The position numbers and the translations under genes are program-made. A DNA stretch of 64,000 nt from Amycolatopsis sp. QT-25 (GTDB taxonomy: Bacteria; Actinomycetota; Actinomycetes; Mycobacteriales; Pseudonocardiaceae): assembly GCF_029369745.1 (NCBI RefSeq), contig NZ_CP120210.1, positions 5,890,001 to 5,954,000 on the forward strand, written 5' to 3'. Below, in pieces: positions 63,932 through 64,000 of this stretch (the stretch's first letter is position 1; each line of letters begins with the position of its first letter). The notes beneath the pieces are model-generated. The model saw nothing but the letters and a program-made list of their open reading frames with translations. It was not told where the DNA came from and did no database searches.

Positions 63932-64000
63932 GTCCTGATCCTCCCGATGCCCCGAACGTATGGGTACGGGCATTGGACCGCCGTGAGGTCCCGGTGATTG

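Overview
High-GC (about 70%) chromosomal DNA of an actinomycete. Gene content and order, GTG/TTG starts, a GlnR-type promoter and a SARP regulator fit a filamentous actinobacterium, most likely Pseudonocardiales close to Amycolatopsis. That assignment is inference from style and synteny; no rRNA, tRNA or CRISPR array is present.

Layout. 1-4 kb: nitrogen-sensing operon amt-glnB-glnD (minus strand, glnD cut by the window edge) behind a strong GlnR box. 4-8 kb: rRNA methyltransferase, FhuF-like Fe-S protein, a secreted DNRLRE/ricin-like protein. 8-24 kb: purine catabolism, with allantoicase, allantoinase, a ligand-domain/HTH fusion regulator, uraD-uraH-urate oxidase, then a minus-strand operon for three-subunit xanthine dehydrogenase, 8-oxoguanine deaminase, guanine deaminase, an NCS2 purine permease and a small GGCT-fold protein, divergent from a PucR regulator. 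24-29 kb: accessory genes and relics. 28-32 kb: an aldolase-like protein and malate synthase with an IclR regulator. 32-34 kb: TetR/MFS efflux pair. 34-43 kb: ftsY, anmK, an SSS symporter, smc, acyP. 44-52 kb: complete kdpFABCDE. 52-56 kb: asnB and a YtrA-type GntR/ABC operon. 56.8-58.1 kb: an IS30-family element. 58-61 kb: a large SARP-NB-ARC-TPR regulator. 62-64 kb: a gene-poor stretch with palindromes, then a LysR gene.

How it works together. The window encodes an almost complete route from guanine, xanthine or 8-oxoguanine via urate and allantoin to allantoate, ending in malate synthase, which consumes the glyoxylate released. The allantoinase and malate synthase/IclR promoters carry the same 15-bp palindrome (TTCYRC-N3-GYGGAA), suggesting one IclR/AllR-type regulon. 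glnB, glnD, amt and a GlnR box add general nitrogen control.

Most striking sequence signal: a family of long, often perfect inverted repeats (up to 28-bp arms) with TGAA(A)GG...CC(T)TTCA ends. They sit mainly between convergent genes, four hairpins lie in tandem at 44.2-44.5 kb, and the IS30 element is inserted in the arm of one of them.
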